DNA of 21,911 nucleotides from Pseudomonas sp. (GCF_030150285.1 NZ_JASLGE010000045.1:1-21911), one strand, 5' to 3'. Counted from the stretch's first letter, positions 1-7,504 are shown. The notes: a model not told the origin generated them from the sequence alone. A program made the numbers and translations.

Positions 1-65
1 CAACCGGCGAGTGCGAGCAGTCCCACAAAGGTGAAACTGGTTAGCAAGAGCTTGGTGTTTTGCAT
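1..65 (-). CDS. bamE: BamE/OmlA outer-membrane lipoprotein, 5' end only
   Basis: Only the first 21 codons are in the window; the rest lies beyond position 1. The reverse strand from the ATG at 65-63 reads MQNTKLLLTSF, a hydrophobic stretch, then LLALAG, with the next codon starting TG, which fits Cys. This is a lipoprotein signal peptide with a lipobox (LALAG-C) cut by signal peptidase II. In Pseudomonas the small lipoprotein gene divergent from fur is omlA, the BamE (SmpA) component of the outer-membrane beta-barrel assembly machine. Identity therefore rests on signal peptide plus position, because no mature BamE sequence is visible. It shares a 98-base spacer with fur. Confidence 0.8.
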   Translation of the reverse strand, partial: MQNTKLLLTSFTFVGLLALAG

Positions 66-86
66 CGGTGGGCGACTTCCACTATC

Positions 87-115
87 TTGGCTGGGACAAC
101 GTAAACGCCGATCAT
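87..115 (+). promoter_or_regulatory. candidate sigma-70 promoter for fur
   Basis: TTGGCT at 87-92 and GATCAT at 110-115 are separated by 17 bases, each matching the sigma-70 hexamer consensus at four of six positions. A start near 122 would leave a leader of about 40 bases before the fur ATG at 164. The spacer is shared with the divergent bamE, whose promoter I could not place. I saw no convincing Fur box here. The call is by pattern only. Confidence 0.35.
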
Positions 116-163
116 ACCCGTATTAAGAGAAGCTGCGAAGCGGCTTCCGCGAGAAAGCTAACC

Positions 164-577
164 ATGGTTGAAAATAGCGAACTGCGTAAGGCCGGACTTA
201 AGGTGACTCTTCCACGAGTCAAAATTCTACAAATGCTTGACTCTGCCGAGCAGCGTCACATGAGCGCAGAGGATGTATACAAGGCGCTAATGAAGGCTGG
301 CGAGGACGTAGGTCTGGCCACGGTTTACCGTGTTCTGACCCAGTTTGAGTCCGCCGGGCTGGTAATCCGTCACAATTTCGACGGTGGCCATGCTGTGTTT
401 GAGCTGGCAGATGCTGACGGCGGTCATCATGACCACATGGTTAACGTCGACAGTGGTGAAGTGATTGAGTTTTTCGACGAAGACATCGAAAAGCTGCAGC
501 ACGCCATCGCCGCCAAATATGGTGTCGAGTTGGTAGACCACAACCTGGTGTTGTACGTGCGCAAGAAAGCAAAATAA
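164..577 (+). CDS. fur: Fur, ferric uptake regulator
   Basis: Fur is a dimeric Fe(II)-binding repressor of siderophore and iron-uptake genes. The ATG at 164 gives 137 residues beginning MVENSELRKAGLKVTLPR, the standard Pseudomonas N-terminus, with a GAGA purine run about 8 bases upstream. The frame stays open back to 68, but that extension is not Fur-like. The N-terminal winged helix includes the recognition-helix segment GLATVYRVLTQF (about 50-61). The metal-binding/dimerisation half has E80 and the HHDH cluster at 88-91. There is no cysteine anywhere, so no CxxC structural zinc site, as expected in principle for Pseudomonas Fur. It is slightly longer than the 134 residues I recall for P. 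aeruginosa, mostly through an extra Asp-Ala before GGHHDH. It is monocistronic and convergent with recN. Confidence 0.97.
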   Translation: MVENSELRKAGLKVTLPRVKILQMLDSAEQRHMSAEDVYKALMKAGEDVGLATVYRVLTQFESAGLVIRHNFDGGHAVFELADADGGHHDHMVNVDSGEVIEFFDEDIEKLQHAIAAKYGVELVDHNLVLYVRKKAK

Positions 578-585
578 GCCTGTCA

Positions 586-636
586 CGCGAATTTCGATTC
601 GCGAAACGATCGAAGGCGACCCTAGGGTCGCCTTCG
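586..636. terminator. fur/recN bidirectional terminator region with a 26-bp perfect palindrome
   Basis: Between the convergent fur and recN stop codons are two hairpins. The first is CGCGAA...TTCGCG (586-591 with 598-603). The second is the palindrome at 611-636, whose left arm is CGAAGGCGACCCT and whose right arm is its exact complement. Neither is followed by a good T-run on either strand, so termination may depend on stem strength or Rho. Position between two converging genes supports a shared terminator. Confidence 0.6.
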
Positions 637-673
637 TGCTGTGTGCAAGGTGAAAATTAACGACCGCTCGTCG

Positions 674-2356
674 TTAAGCTGCCAGGCTTTTGGCCGTGAC
701 CACCATCTTTTTGGCATGAGCCAACGACTCTTTGGTCAGGTCGATGCCCCCGAGCATGCGCGCCACTTCTTCTACGCGTTCTTTTTTGCTCAGTTTTGCC
801 ACGGCGGTGCGGGTGGTCTCACTTTCGCGCACTTTGTGTACGAACAGGTGTTGATGGCATTGCGCTGCAACTTGCGGCAAGTGAGTGACGGTCAGTACTT
901 GGCCTCGTTCGCCAAGGCGGCGTAGCAGTTGGCCCACGATCTCGGCAGTCGGGCCGCCAATGCCCACATCGACTTCATCGAATACCAGCGTCGGCACGCG
1001 GGACGTCTGTGCGGTGATGACTTGAATGGCCAGGCTGATGCGGGACAGTTCGCCGCCAGACGCCACTTTTGCCAGGGCCTTCAACGGCTGCCCGGGGTTG
1101 GCGCTCACCAGAAGTTCAACGTGTTCCAGGCCATTAGGCATCGGGTCTGTGCCAGTTTGAGGGCGAAGAGCGATCACGAAGCGCCCGCCGGGCATGCCCA
1201 GGCGTTGAATTTCCTCTTCCACGGCGCTGCTCAAGCGAGTTGCGGCATGCCCACGCAAGCGGCTCAACTCGGCTGCGCATTCCTGATAGCGGCGTGCATG
1301 GTCGGTCAGTTCTTGAGCCAGGCGCTCAATGGACTCGTCGTTGGCGTTAAGGGTTTCGATTTCTTCGAGCAACCGCTGTTGCAGCGCTGCGACGTCATTG
1401 GGTTGCACGCGGTGTTTGCGCGCCAGGGTGTAGATGGTGTCAAGGCGCTCTTCAAGGTACTGCAGTCGGCCTGGGTCAGCGTCAAAGTGGTCAAGGAAGC
1501 GATTGAGCTCGCCCACCGCCTCCTCGACCTGGATTTGGGCGCTGGCCAGCAGGTCGGTGGCTTCGCTCAGTGAGCCGGAATTGTTGTTGATGCTTGCCAG
1601 GCGATTCAAGCTCACCGTCAGGGCGTTGAGCACATTGCCGGAGTCGTTTTCGCTGCACTGTTCAACCACTTGCCGGCAGATCGTCAGCAAGGTTTCGGCA
1701 TTGGTCAGGTTTTTGTGTTCCTGCTCCAGTGCCTCCAGTTCATTGTCACCCAATGAGAGCGTTTCCAGTTCTTCGAGTTGATAGCTCAGAAGTTGATGGC
1801 GCGCTTGCTGCTCTTCGCCGGAGTTGGACAGGTGTTCGAGCTCTTGCCGCGCCTGGCGCCAGCGTTGCGCAGCCAACTGAACGTCGCGGGCCAATTCAGT
1901 GGCCCCGGCGTATTCGTCGAGCAGGCGACGGTGAGTGTCGGGTTTGAGCAAGGACTGATGTTCATGCTGGCTGTGGATGTCGATCAATAACTCGCCCAGC
2001 GCTTTCAGGTCGCTCTGGGGGCACGGCGTGCCGTTGATATAACTGCGCGAACGCCCTTCGGCGGTGATGACGCGGCGCAAGATGCATGGGCCTTCGCCTT
2101 CAAGGTCGCGCTCGGCCAGCCAGGCACGGGCTTCGGGAATGGCTTCCAGGTCGAAGGTAGCCAGAATGTCGGCTTTGTCGGCACCGGGGCGAACGACACC
2201 GCTGTCGGCGCGGTCACCCAATGTGAGGCTCAGTGCATCGAGCATGATCGATTTACCGGCACCGGTCTCGCCAGTGATTACACTCATCCCGCGATCCAGT
2301 TCGAGATCGAGATGTTCAACGATGGCGTAGTTATGAACGGACAGGTGCACCAGCAT
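674..2356 (-). CDS. recN: DNA repair protein RecN (SMC-like ATPase)
   Basis: RecN is a cytoplasmic SMC-family ATPase that tethers broken DNA during recombinational double-strand-break repair. The protein is 560 residues from the ATG at 2356 (MLVHLSVHNYAIVEHLDLEL). The frame is open upstream to 2803, but that extension crosses the grpE promoter and start and is not RecN-like. The Walker A motif GETGAGKS is at residues 29-36. A long Glu/Gln/Leu-rich coiled coil fills the middle. The C-terminal lobe has the ABC signature region ASGGELSRI followed by Walker B VPTLVFDEVDVGIGG. This head-coil-head order and length match the family. A GGAG element lies about 12 bases upstream of the start. A LexA box sits on its promoter, so SOS induction is expected. 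It is divergent from grpE and convergent with fur. Confidence 0.97.
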   Translation of the reverse strand: MLVHLSVHNYAIVEHLDLELDRGMSVITGETGAGKSIMLDALSLTLGDRADSGVVRPGADKADILATFDLEAIPEARAWLAERDLEGEGPCILRRVITAEGRSRSYINGTPCPQSDLKALGELLIDIHSQHEHQSLLKPDTHRRLLDEYAGATELARDVQLAAQRWRQARQELEHLSNSGEEQQARHQLLSYQLEELETLSLGDNELEALEQEHKNLTNAETLLTICRQVVEQCSENDSGNVLNALTVSLNRLASINNNSGSLSEATDLLASAQIQVEEAVGELNRFLDHFDADPGRLQYLEERLDTIYTLARKHRVQPNDVAALQQRLLEEIETLNANDESIERLAQELTDHARRYQECAAELSRLRGHAATRLSSAVEEEIQRLGMPGGRFVIALRPQTGTDPMPNGLEHVELLVSANPGQPLKALAKVASGGELSRISLAIQVITAQTSRVPTLVFDEVDVGIGGPTAEIVGQLLRRLGERGQVLTVTHLPQVAAQCHQHLFVHKVRESETTRTAVAKLSKKERVEEVARMLGGIDLTKESLAHAKKMVVTAKSLAA

Positions 2357-2380
2357 GGGAGCGGCTCCAAAACGTAATGT

Positions 2381-2417
2381 CTGGTTATTTATACAGTGTT
2401 TTGTTTCGTGCTGACAA
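2381..2417 (-). promoter_or_regulatory. recN SOS promoter with LexA box
   Basis: On the reverse strand, TTGTCA (2417-2412) is a -35 element and TATAAA (2393-2388) a -10 element, with an 18-base spacer. The -10 is buried in CTGTATAAATAACCAG (2396-2381), which fits the LexA consensus CTG-N10-CAG with an AT-rich core. The box lies 25 bases from the recN start codon. LexA control of recN is known in E. coli and P. aeruginosa; binding here is inferred from sequence. Confidence 0.8.
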
Positions 2418-2526
2418 TGCCTGTCTTTAGTTCGATTTGCTTGGCTTCGTGGCGTTTTTAGTTCATTTCGATTTTGGTGCGGATTTTGGCGGGGAGGATA
2501 AAGAGCGCTCTTGCTACTTTTGAGCT

Positions 2527-2554
2527 CTTGAACCTGAAAATTGCGACCCCATAT
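2527..2554 (+). promoter_or_regulatory. sigma-32 heat-shock promoter for grpE
   Basis: CTTGAAC (2527-2533), 13 bases, then CCCCATAT (2547-2554) closely matches the RpoH consensus CTTGAAA-N(11-16)-CCCCATNT. Transcription would start near 2561, about 48 bases before the grpE ATG. It is divergent from the recN SOS promoter in the same spacer. Confidence 0.85.
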
Positions 2555-2608
2555 ACCTTGGCAGAAGAGCGAGTAGAGCTCGCGGACGAAGTTTGAAAGG
2601 AGAAATCT

Positions 2609-3175
2609 ATGGCAGGCGAACAGACTATGGATACGCAAAACCAGGACGCTAATCAGGCCACCGACGTGACAGGTGAGGATCTGGTAGCCCGAGTGCAAGT
2701 GCTGGAAGAGCAACTGGCTGCTGCGAACGATCAGGCGTTGCGTGTGGCGGCTGATCTGCAGAATGTTCGCCGTCGTGCTGAACAGGATGTTGAGAAAGCC
2801 CACAAATTTGCGCTGGAGAAGTTCGCTGGCGACTTGCTGCCGGTCATCGACAGCCTTGAGCGCGGCCTTGAGTTGTCCAGTGCTGAAGACGAAAACATCC
2901 GTCCAATGCGCGAAGGTATCGAGCTGACGTTGAAAATGTTTCAGGACACCCTGAAGCGCTATCAGTTAGAGGCGATTGATCCGCACGGCGAACCGTTCAA
3001 TGCCGAGCATCACCAAGCGATGGCCATGCAGGAAAGCGCTGACATGGAGCCCAACAGTGTGCTCAAGGTATTTCAGAAGGGCTATCAGCTTAATGGTCGC
3101 CTATTGCGCCCGGCGATGGTCGTAGTCAGCAAGGCTCCAGCAGTGGTTTCGCCCTCGATTGACGAGCAGGCTTGA
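2609..3175 (+). CDS. grpE: GrpE, nucleotide exchange factor of DnaK
   Basis: GrpE is a homodimeric cochaperone that drives ADP release from DnaK. The protein is 188 residues. An acidic, Gln/Asn-rich N-terminus leads into a long helix (about 20-90, LVARVQVLEEQLAAAND and NVRRRAEQD...HKFALEKFAGDLLPV), which is the dimerising stalk. The C-terminal beta domain contains EPFNAEHHQAM, VLKVFQKGYQL and RLLRPAMVVVSK, all diagnostic. AGGAG six to ten bases before the ATG at 2609 supports this start; the internal Met7 codon has no such site. It is first in the heat-shock block and transcribed from the sigma-32 promoter at 2527-2554. Its stop codon lies within the -35 element of the dnaK promoter. Confidence 0.98.
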   Translation: MAGEQTMDTQNQDANQATDVTGEDLVARVQVLEEQLAAANDQALRVAADLQNVRRRAEQDVEKAHKFALEKFAGDLLPVIDSLERGLELSSAEDENIRPMREGIELTLKMFQDTLKRYQLEAIDPHGEPFNAEHHQAMAMQESADMEPNSVLKVFQKGYQLNGRLLRPAMVVVSKAPAVVSPSIDEQA

Positions 3176-3198
3176 AATCCGCTTTAAGCACCCCATTT
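3171..3198 (+). promoter_or_regulatory. consensus sigma-32 promoter for dnaK, overlapping the grpE stop
   Basis: CTTGAAA (3171-3177), 13 bases, then CCCCATTT (3191-3198) match the RpoH consensus at every defined position. The grpE TGA stop (3173-3175) is part of the -35 element. Initiation near 3205 would leave about 70 bases of leader before the dnaK ATG at 3277. dnaK can therefore be induced independently of grpE. Confidence 0.88.
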
Positions 3199-3276
3199 AG
3201 AAGTCAAGCATTTAAGTAATGCGGCAGATGTTCGTTGCAACTGCGGCAAAAAATCAAAAATTTCTGGAGAGTGAAC

Positions 3277-5193
3277 ATGGGCAGAATTATCGGTATTGAC
3301 CTCGGGACCACCAACTCGTGTGTTTCGGTTCTGGAAAACGGTAAAGCAAAAGTTATCGAGAACGCTGAAGGCGCGCGTACTACGCCGTCGATCGTTGCTT
3401 ACGCCAATGATGGCGAGATCCTGGTAGGCCAGTCGGCCAAGCGTCAGGCGGTGACTAACCCGCATAACACGTTGTACGCGGTGAAGCGTCTGATCGGTCG
3501 TCGTTTTGACGAAGAAGTCGTTCAAAAAGACATCCAGATGGTGCCTTACAAAATCGCCAAAGCTGACAACGGCGACGCTTGGGTTGAAGTGAACGGCCAG
3601 AAAATGGCTCCGCCACAAATCTCGGCTGAAATTCTGAAGAAAATGAAGAAGACCGCCGAAGACTACCTCGGCGAACCAGTGACTGAAGCGGTGATTACCG
3701 TTCCGGCCTACTTCAACGACAGCCAGCGTCAGGCAACCAAAGACGCCGGCCGTATCGCGGGTCTGGACGTAAAACGTATCATCAACGAACCCACCGCAGC
3801 CGCGCTGGCTTACGGTATGGACAAAGCGAAAGGCGACCACACTGTCATCGTTTATGACTTGGGTGGTGGTACGTTCGACGTGTCGGTGATCGAAATTGCT
3901 GAAGTGGATGGCGAGCACCAGTTTGAAGTGTTGGCGACCAACGGTGACACGTTCCTGGGTGGTGAAGACTTTGACATTCGTCTGATCGACTACCTGGTTG
4001 ACGAGTTCAAGAAAGAAAGCGGCATGAACCTTAAAGGTGACCCGCTGGCGATGCAGCGCCTGAAAGAAGCCGCTGAAAAAGCCAAGATCGAGCTGTCTTC
4101 GAGCCAGTCGACTGACGTGAACCTGCCGTACATCACTGCAGATGCCACCGGTCCTAAGCACTTGAACGTGAAGATTTCTCGCGCCAAGCTGGAATCGCTG
4201 GTTGAAGACCTGGTTCAGCGCACTATCGAGCCTTGCCGTATCGCGCTGAAAGACGCCGGTATTGACGTAGGTGCGATCAACGACGTGATTCTGGTCGGTG
4301 GTCAGACCCGTATGCCTCTGGTGCAGAAGCTGGTAACCGAGTTCTTCGGTAAAGAAGCACGTAAAGACGTGAACCCGGACGAAGCGGTTGCCATGGGTGC
4401 TGCTATCCAGGGCGCGGTATTGGCGGGTGATGTAAAAGACGTGCTGTTGCTGGACGTGAGCCCGCTGACGCTGGGTATCGAAACCATGGGCGGCGTAATG
4501 ACCGCTCTGATCGAGAAAAACACCACGATTCCTACCAAGAAATCGCAAGTGTTCTCGACCGCTGACGATAACCAGGGCGCTGTGACTATTCACGTGCTGC
4601 AAGGTGAGCGTAAGCAAGCCGCGCAGAACAAATCGTTGGGCAAGTTCGATCTGGCTGACATTCCACCGGCTCCACGTGGCGTGCCTCAGATCGAAGTAAC
4701 CTTCGATATCGATGCCAACGGCATCCTGCACGTGAGTGCAAAAGACAAGGCGACTGGCAAGTCCCAGTCCATCGTGATCAAGGCGAACTCGGGTCTGTCC
4801 GAGGAAGAAATTGCTCAGATGGTCCGTGACGCTGAAGTCAACGCTGAGGAAGACCGCAAGTTCGAAGAGCTGGCGGCTGCACGTAACCAGGGCGATGCGC
4901 TGGTTCACTCGACTCGTAAAATGATCGCTGATGCTGGCGATAAAGTGACCGAAGACGAGAAAGTGGCTATCGAAGCAGCTGTGGTTGCGCTGGAAGCGGC
5001 TGTAAAAGGCGACGACAAAGCGGCTATCGAAGCCAAGGTTGAAGAGCTGTCCAAGGTGTCTGCTCCGGTTGCTCAGAAGATGTATGCCGAGCAGGCGAAC
5101 CCGGCAGACGCTGCGGCCAAGCCAGCTGATTCGGCTGAAAAGGCAGACGACGTAGTCGATGCTGAGTTCGAAGAAGTAAAAGACAACAAGTAA
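3277..5193 (+). CDS. dnaK: Chaperone protein DnaK (Hsp70)
   Basis: DnaK is the cytoplasmic ATP-driven Hsp70 chaperone, working with DnaJ and GrpE. The protein is 638 residues from the ATG at 3277 (MGRIIGIDLGTTNSC), preceded by GGAGAG; the open frame back to 3235 adds 14 unlikely residues. The ATPase domain has DLGTTNS (8-14), catalytic K70, and the phosphate loop DLGGGTFDVS (194-203) with T199. The interdomain linker VLLLDV lies near residue 390. The substrate-binding domain and helical lid follow, and the acidic tail has the EEVKD motif that contacts partners. Length and motif numbering match E. coli. Expression is expected from its own sigma-32 promoter plus readthrough from grpE. Confidence 0.99.
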   Translation: MGRIIGIDLGTTNSCVSVLENGKAKVIENAEGARTTPSIVAYANDGEILVGQSAKRQAVTNPHNTLYAVKRLIGRRFDEEVVQKDIQMVPYKIAKADNGDAWVEVNGQKMAPPQISAEILKKMKKTAEDYLGEPVTEAVITVPAYFNDSQRQATKDAGRIAGLDVKRIINEPTAAALAYGMDKAKGDHTVIVYDLGGGTFDVSVIEIAEVDGEHQFEVLATNGDTFLGGEDFDIRLIDYLVDEFKKESGMNLKGDPLAMQRLKEAAEKAKIELSSSQSTDVNLPYITADATGPKHLNVKISRAKLESLVEDLVQRTIEPCRIALKDAGIDVGAINDVILVGGQTRMPLVQKLVTEFFGKEARKDVNPDEAVAMGAAIQGAVLAGDVKDVLLLDVSPLTLGIETMGGVMTALIEKNTTIPTKKSQVFSTADDNQGAVTIHVLQGERKQAAQNKSLGKFDLADIPPAPRGVPQIEVTFDIDANGILHVSAKDKATGKSQSIVIKANSGLSEEEIAQMVRDAEVNAEEDRKFEELAAARNQGDALVHSTRKMIADAGDKVTEDEKVAIEAAVVALEAAVKGDDKAAIEAKVEELSKVSAPVAQKMYAEQANPADAAAKPADSAEKADDVVDAEFEEVKDNK

Positions 5194-5514
5194 ATAGCTT
5201 GTTTGTCGGCCGGTTGACCGCGCATCAGCGGTGACTGGTAGGATGTCGCCGCGCGGGAGCTTGCTCCCGCGTTGGCGTGTCTGGAGTAGGGGAATTTTTA
5301 CAGCATGCGACAAGATCGGATGCTGGCGGTCGGGTTCGAAGCTTTCCTGTTTTTCGGCCTTAAGTCACCGCTCTTGTCGGCCAATGCATTGGCTGTTAAT
5401 CAGAAACCAATATCGTTGAAAAAGACGTGAGTCGAGTCTGATCGCTATCGGGCTTGGCGGGTTTGGTGAGGCTCGGGAGGGTTTTGCCAAACGTCCTTGA
5501 GAGTGCAAAGAATT
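5194..5514. other. 321-base dnaK-dnaJ spacer, no gene
   Basis: No plausible coding sequence lies here; short open frames lack a ribosome site and recognisable composition. It holds a REP-like hairpin at 5252-5271, a separate 14-bp palindrome GCCAATGCATTGGC at 5380-5393, and a weak ACCGC/GCGGT hairpin just after dnaK. TTGTCG (5375-5380) and GTTGAAA near 5415 resemble -35 elements, but I could not pair either with a good -10. No strong dnaK terminator with a T-run is visible, so readthrough into dnaJ is likely. Confidence 0.6.
5252..5271. repeat. REP-like palindrome
   Basis: CGCGGGAGC-TT-GCTCCCGCG is a perfect inverted repeat with 9-base arms. GCGGGAGC...GCTCCCGC palindromes are abundant dispersed extragenic elements in fluorescent pseudomonads. 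It has no T-run, so it is not a classic terminator, but it could stabilise the 3' end of dnaK mRNA. Only one copy is present in this window, so REP status rests on genus knowledge. Confidence 0.55.
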
Positions 5515-6639
5515 ATGGCAAAGCGCGATTACTACGAAATATTGGGTGTTGAACGCACCTCGACCGAGGTGGAGCTGAAAAAGGCTTACCGTCGCCTGGC
5601 GATGAAGCATCACCCGGATCGCAATCCGGGGGACAAGGCCTCGGAAGAGATGTTTAAAGAGGCTAACGAAGCTTACGAAGTGCTATCGGACTCCAGTAAG
5701 CGAGCAGCTTATGATCAGTACGGTCATGCCGGCGTTGACCCGCAAATGGGTGGCGGTGGTGCCGGGTTCGGCGGGCAGAACTTCTCTGACATCTTCGGTG
5801 ATGTCTTTAGTGATTTCTTTGGCGGTGGCCGTGGCGGTTCCCGGGGCGGCGCTCAGCGTGGCAGCGACTTGCGCTACACGTTGGAGTTGGACCTGGAAGA
5901 AGCTGTGCGCGGGACCACGGTCAATATCCGTGTGCCTACGCTCGTTAACTGCAAGCCGTGTGATGGTTCGGGTGCCAAGAAGGGCTCTTCGCCTGTGACG
6001 TGTACGACCTGTGGTGGTATTGGTCAGGTGCGTATGCAACAGGGCTTTTTCGCTGTGCAGCAGACGTGTCCGCGTTGCCACGGCCAGGGCAAGATCATTT
6101 CCGATCCGTGCGACAGTTGCCGGGGTGAAGGCCGCGTAGAAGAGTACAAAACCCTCTCAGTCAAAGTTCCGGCAGGTGTTGATACGGGTGACCGTATCCG
6201 TTTGTCGGGTGAAGGTGAGGCGGGTGTTCAGGGTGGGCCGACCGGTGACCTGTACGTGGTTATCGAGGTGCGTGAGCACGCGATCTTCCAGCGTGACGGC
6301 AAGCATCTGTTCTGTGAAGTGCCGATTAACTTCGCGGATGCGGCGTTGGGGGCTGAGCTTGAAGTGCCGACGCTTGATGGTCGCGTCAAGTTGAAGATCC
6401 CTGAAGGCACACAAACGGGCAAGCAGTTCCGTTTACGTGGCAAGGGCGTTGCGCCTGTACGTGGTGGCGGTGCTGGTGACTTGATGTGTCGCGTTGTGGT
6501 GGAAACGCCGGTCAAGCTGAGTCGCCGTCAGCGTGAGTTGATGGAGGAGTTTCGCTGCACGCTGGAGGGTGATAGCTGTCACTCGCCGAACGCAACAGGC
6601 TGGTTTGAAGGCGTGAAACGCTTCTTTGGCGACTTATAA
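5515..6639 (+). CDS. dnaJ: Chaperone protein DnaJ (Hsp40)
   Basis: DnaJ delivers substrates to DnaK and stimulates its ATPase. The protein is 374 residues from the ATG at 5515 (MAKRDYYEILGV); the frame opens six codons earlier but the family starts here. The J domain (about 1-70) has the HPD triad at 33-35. A Gly/Phe-rich linker (about 75-115, GGGGAGFGGQNF) follows. The zinc domain has all four CxxCxGxG modules: CKPCDGSG, CTTCGGIG, CPRCHGQG and CDSCRGEG. The C-terminal beta domains end WFEGVKRFFGDL. Two extra cysteines occur near the C-terminus (FRCTLEGDSC), which is variable in the family. dapB begins 10 bases after the stop, so the two are probably cotranscribed. Confidence 0.98.
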   Translation: MAKRDYYEILGVERTSTEVELKKAYRRLAMKHHPDRNPGDKASEEMFKEANEAYEVLSDSSKRAAYDQYGHAGVDPQMGGGGAGFGGQNFSDIFGDVFSDFFGGGRGGSRGGAQRGSDLRYTLELDLEEAVRGTTVNIRVPTLVNCKPCDGSGAKKGSSPVTCTTCGGIGQVRMQQGFFAVQQTCPRCHGQGKIISDPCDSCRGEGRVEEYKTLSVKVPAGVDTGDRIRLSGEGEAGVQGGPTGDLYVVIEVREHAIFQRDGKHLFCEVPINFADAALGAELEVPTLDGRVKLKIPEGTQTGKQFRLRGKGVAPVRGGGAGDLMCRVVVETPVKLSRRQRELMEEFRCTLEGDSCHSPNATGWFEGVKRFFGDL

Positions 6640-6649
6640 GGAGCGGGGC

Positions 6650-7456
6650 ATGCGACGTATAGCTGTGATGGGCGCTGCCGGGCGCATGGGCAAGACCCTG
6701 ATTGATGCGGTTCAGCAGCGCTCCCCAGTGTGCGGTCTGACGGCGGCGATTGTCCGTCCGGGCAGTTCGCTGGTGGGAGCTGATGCGGGTGAATTGGTGT
6801 CGCTCGGGCGAATTGGCGTGCCGTTGTCTGCAAGCCTTGACAGCGTGGCGGATGAGTTCGATGTGCTGATCGATTTCACTCTGCCTGAGGTGATGCTTGG
6901 CAACCTGGCTTTCTGTCGTCGGGCGGGTAAGGCCATGGTCATTGGCACTACGGGCCTGAATGCCGCGCAAAAGCAGGTGTTGGTTGAGGCGGCTAAGGAT
7001 ATCCCGATAGTGTTCGCCTCGAACTTCAGTGTCGGCGTCAACCTGTCGTTCAAGCTGCTGGATTTGGCGGCGCGGGTGATGGGTGATGAGGCCGATATTG
7101 AAATCATCGAAGCGCATCACCGCCACAAGGTCGACGCGCCATCGGGCACGGCCATGCGTATGGGCGAAGTGATTGCCGATGCGTTGGGGCGTGATCTGCA
7201 GAAGGTGGCGGTGTATGGTCGTGAAGGCCATACCGGTGCGCGTGAGCGCGAGACGATCGGTTTTGCGACCGTTCGTGGCGGTGATGTGGTCGGGGACCAT
7301 ACGGTTTTGTTTGCGGCCGAAGGGGAGCGTTTGGAAATTACCCACAAGGCCTCCAGTCGCATGACCTTTGCCAAGGGTGCTGTACGTGCGGCGCAATGGC
7401 TCGAAGGGTGTGAGCCAGGCTTGTACGATATGCAGGATGTGCTCGACCTGCGTTGA
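6650..7456 (+). CDS. dapB: 4-hydroxy-tetrahydrodipicolinate reductase
   Basis: DapB catalyses the NAD(P)H-dependent reduction of 4-hydroxy-tetrahydrodipicolinate in the diaminopimelate/lysine pathway. The protein is 268 residues. The ATG at 6650 follows AAGGAG, which overlaps the dnaJ stop; the open frame from 6626 would overlap dnaJ and lacks family support. The Rossmann loop GAAGRMG is at 8-14 and the dinucleotide-domain motif VIGTTG near 97-102. The signature EAHHRHKVDAPSGTA is at 154-168, containing the presumed catalytic His156 and Lys160, equivalent to E. coli H159 and K163. It sits downstream of dnaJ and ends in an intrinsic terminator. Confidence 0.98.
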   Translation: MRRIAVMGAAGRMGKTLIDAVQQRSPVCGLTAAIVRPGSSLVGADAGELVSLGRIGVPLSASLDSVADEFDVLIDFTLPEVMLGNLAFCRRAGKAMVIGTTGLNAAQKQVLVEAAKDIPIVFASNFSVGVNLSFKLLDLAARVMGDEADIEIIEAHHRHKVDAPSGTAMRMGEVIADALGRDLQKVAVYGREGHTGARERETIGFATVRGGDVVGDHTVLFAAEGERLEITHKASSRMTFAKGAVRAAQWLEGCEPGLYDMQDVLDLR

Positions 7457-7467
7457 GTTGTCTTTGT

Positions 7468-7504
7468 AAAATCGGGCGGCTGTGCCATCAGTTGCCCGAT
7501 TTTT
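7468..7504 (+). terminator. intrinsic terminator after dapB
   Basis: ATCGGGC (7471-7477) pairs with GCCCGAT (7494-7500) and runs into a T5 tract (7500-7504). An A-run precedes the stem, so it may also work in reverse. It lies 12 bases after the dapB stop. Confidence 0.85.

Noticed and set aside
68..163. Upstream in-frame extension of fur by 32 codons
   Set aside because: The sequence is unlike any Fur N-terminus, starts two bases from the divergent bamE ATG, and the ATG at 164 has a purine-rich ribosome site and the expected protein start.
929..1573. 214-codon plus-strand frame inside recN
   Set aside because: Antisense to the RecN coiled-coil region, with shadow-like composition and no independent signals.
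2357..2803. Upstream in-frame extension of recN by 149 codons
   Set aside because: It would cover the LexA-regulated promoter and the grpE start and has no similarity to RecN N-termini; the ATG at 2356 gives the family start.
3184..5313. 709-codon open frame on the reverse strand covering all of dnaK
   Set aside because: It mirrors the codon structure of a highly expressed, GC-biased gene on the plus strand, has no ribosome site or recognisable domain, and overlaps both dnaK promoters. Long frames antisense to Hsp70 genes are a well-known artefact.
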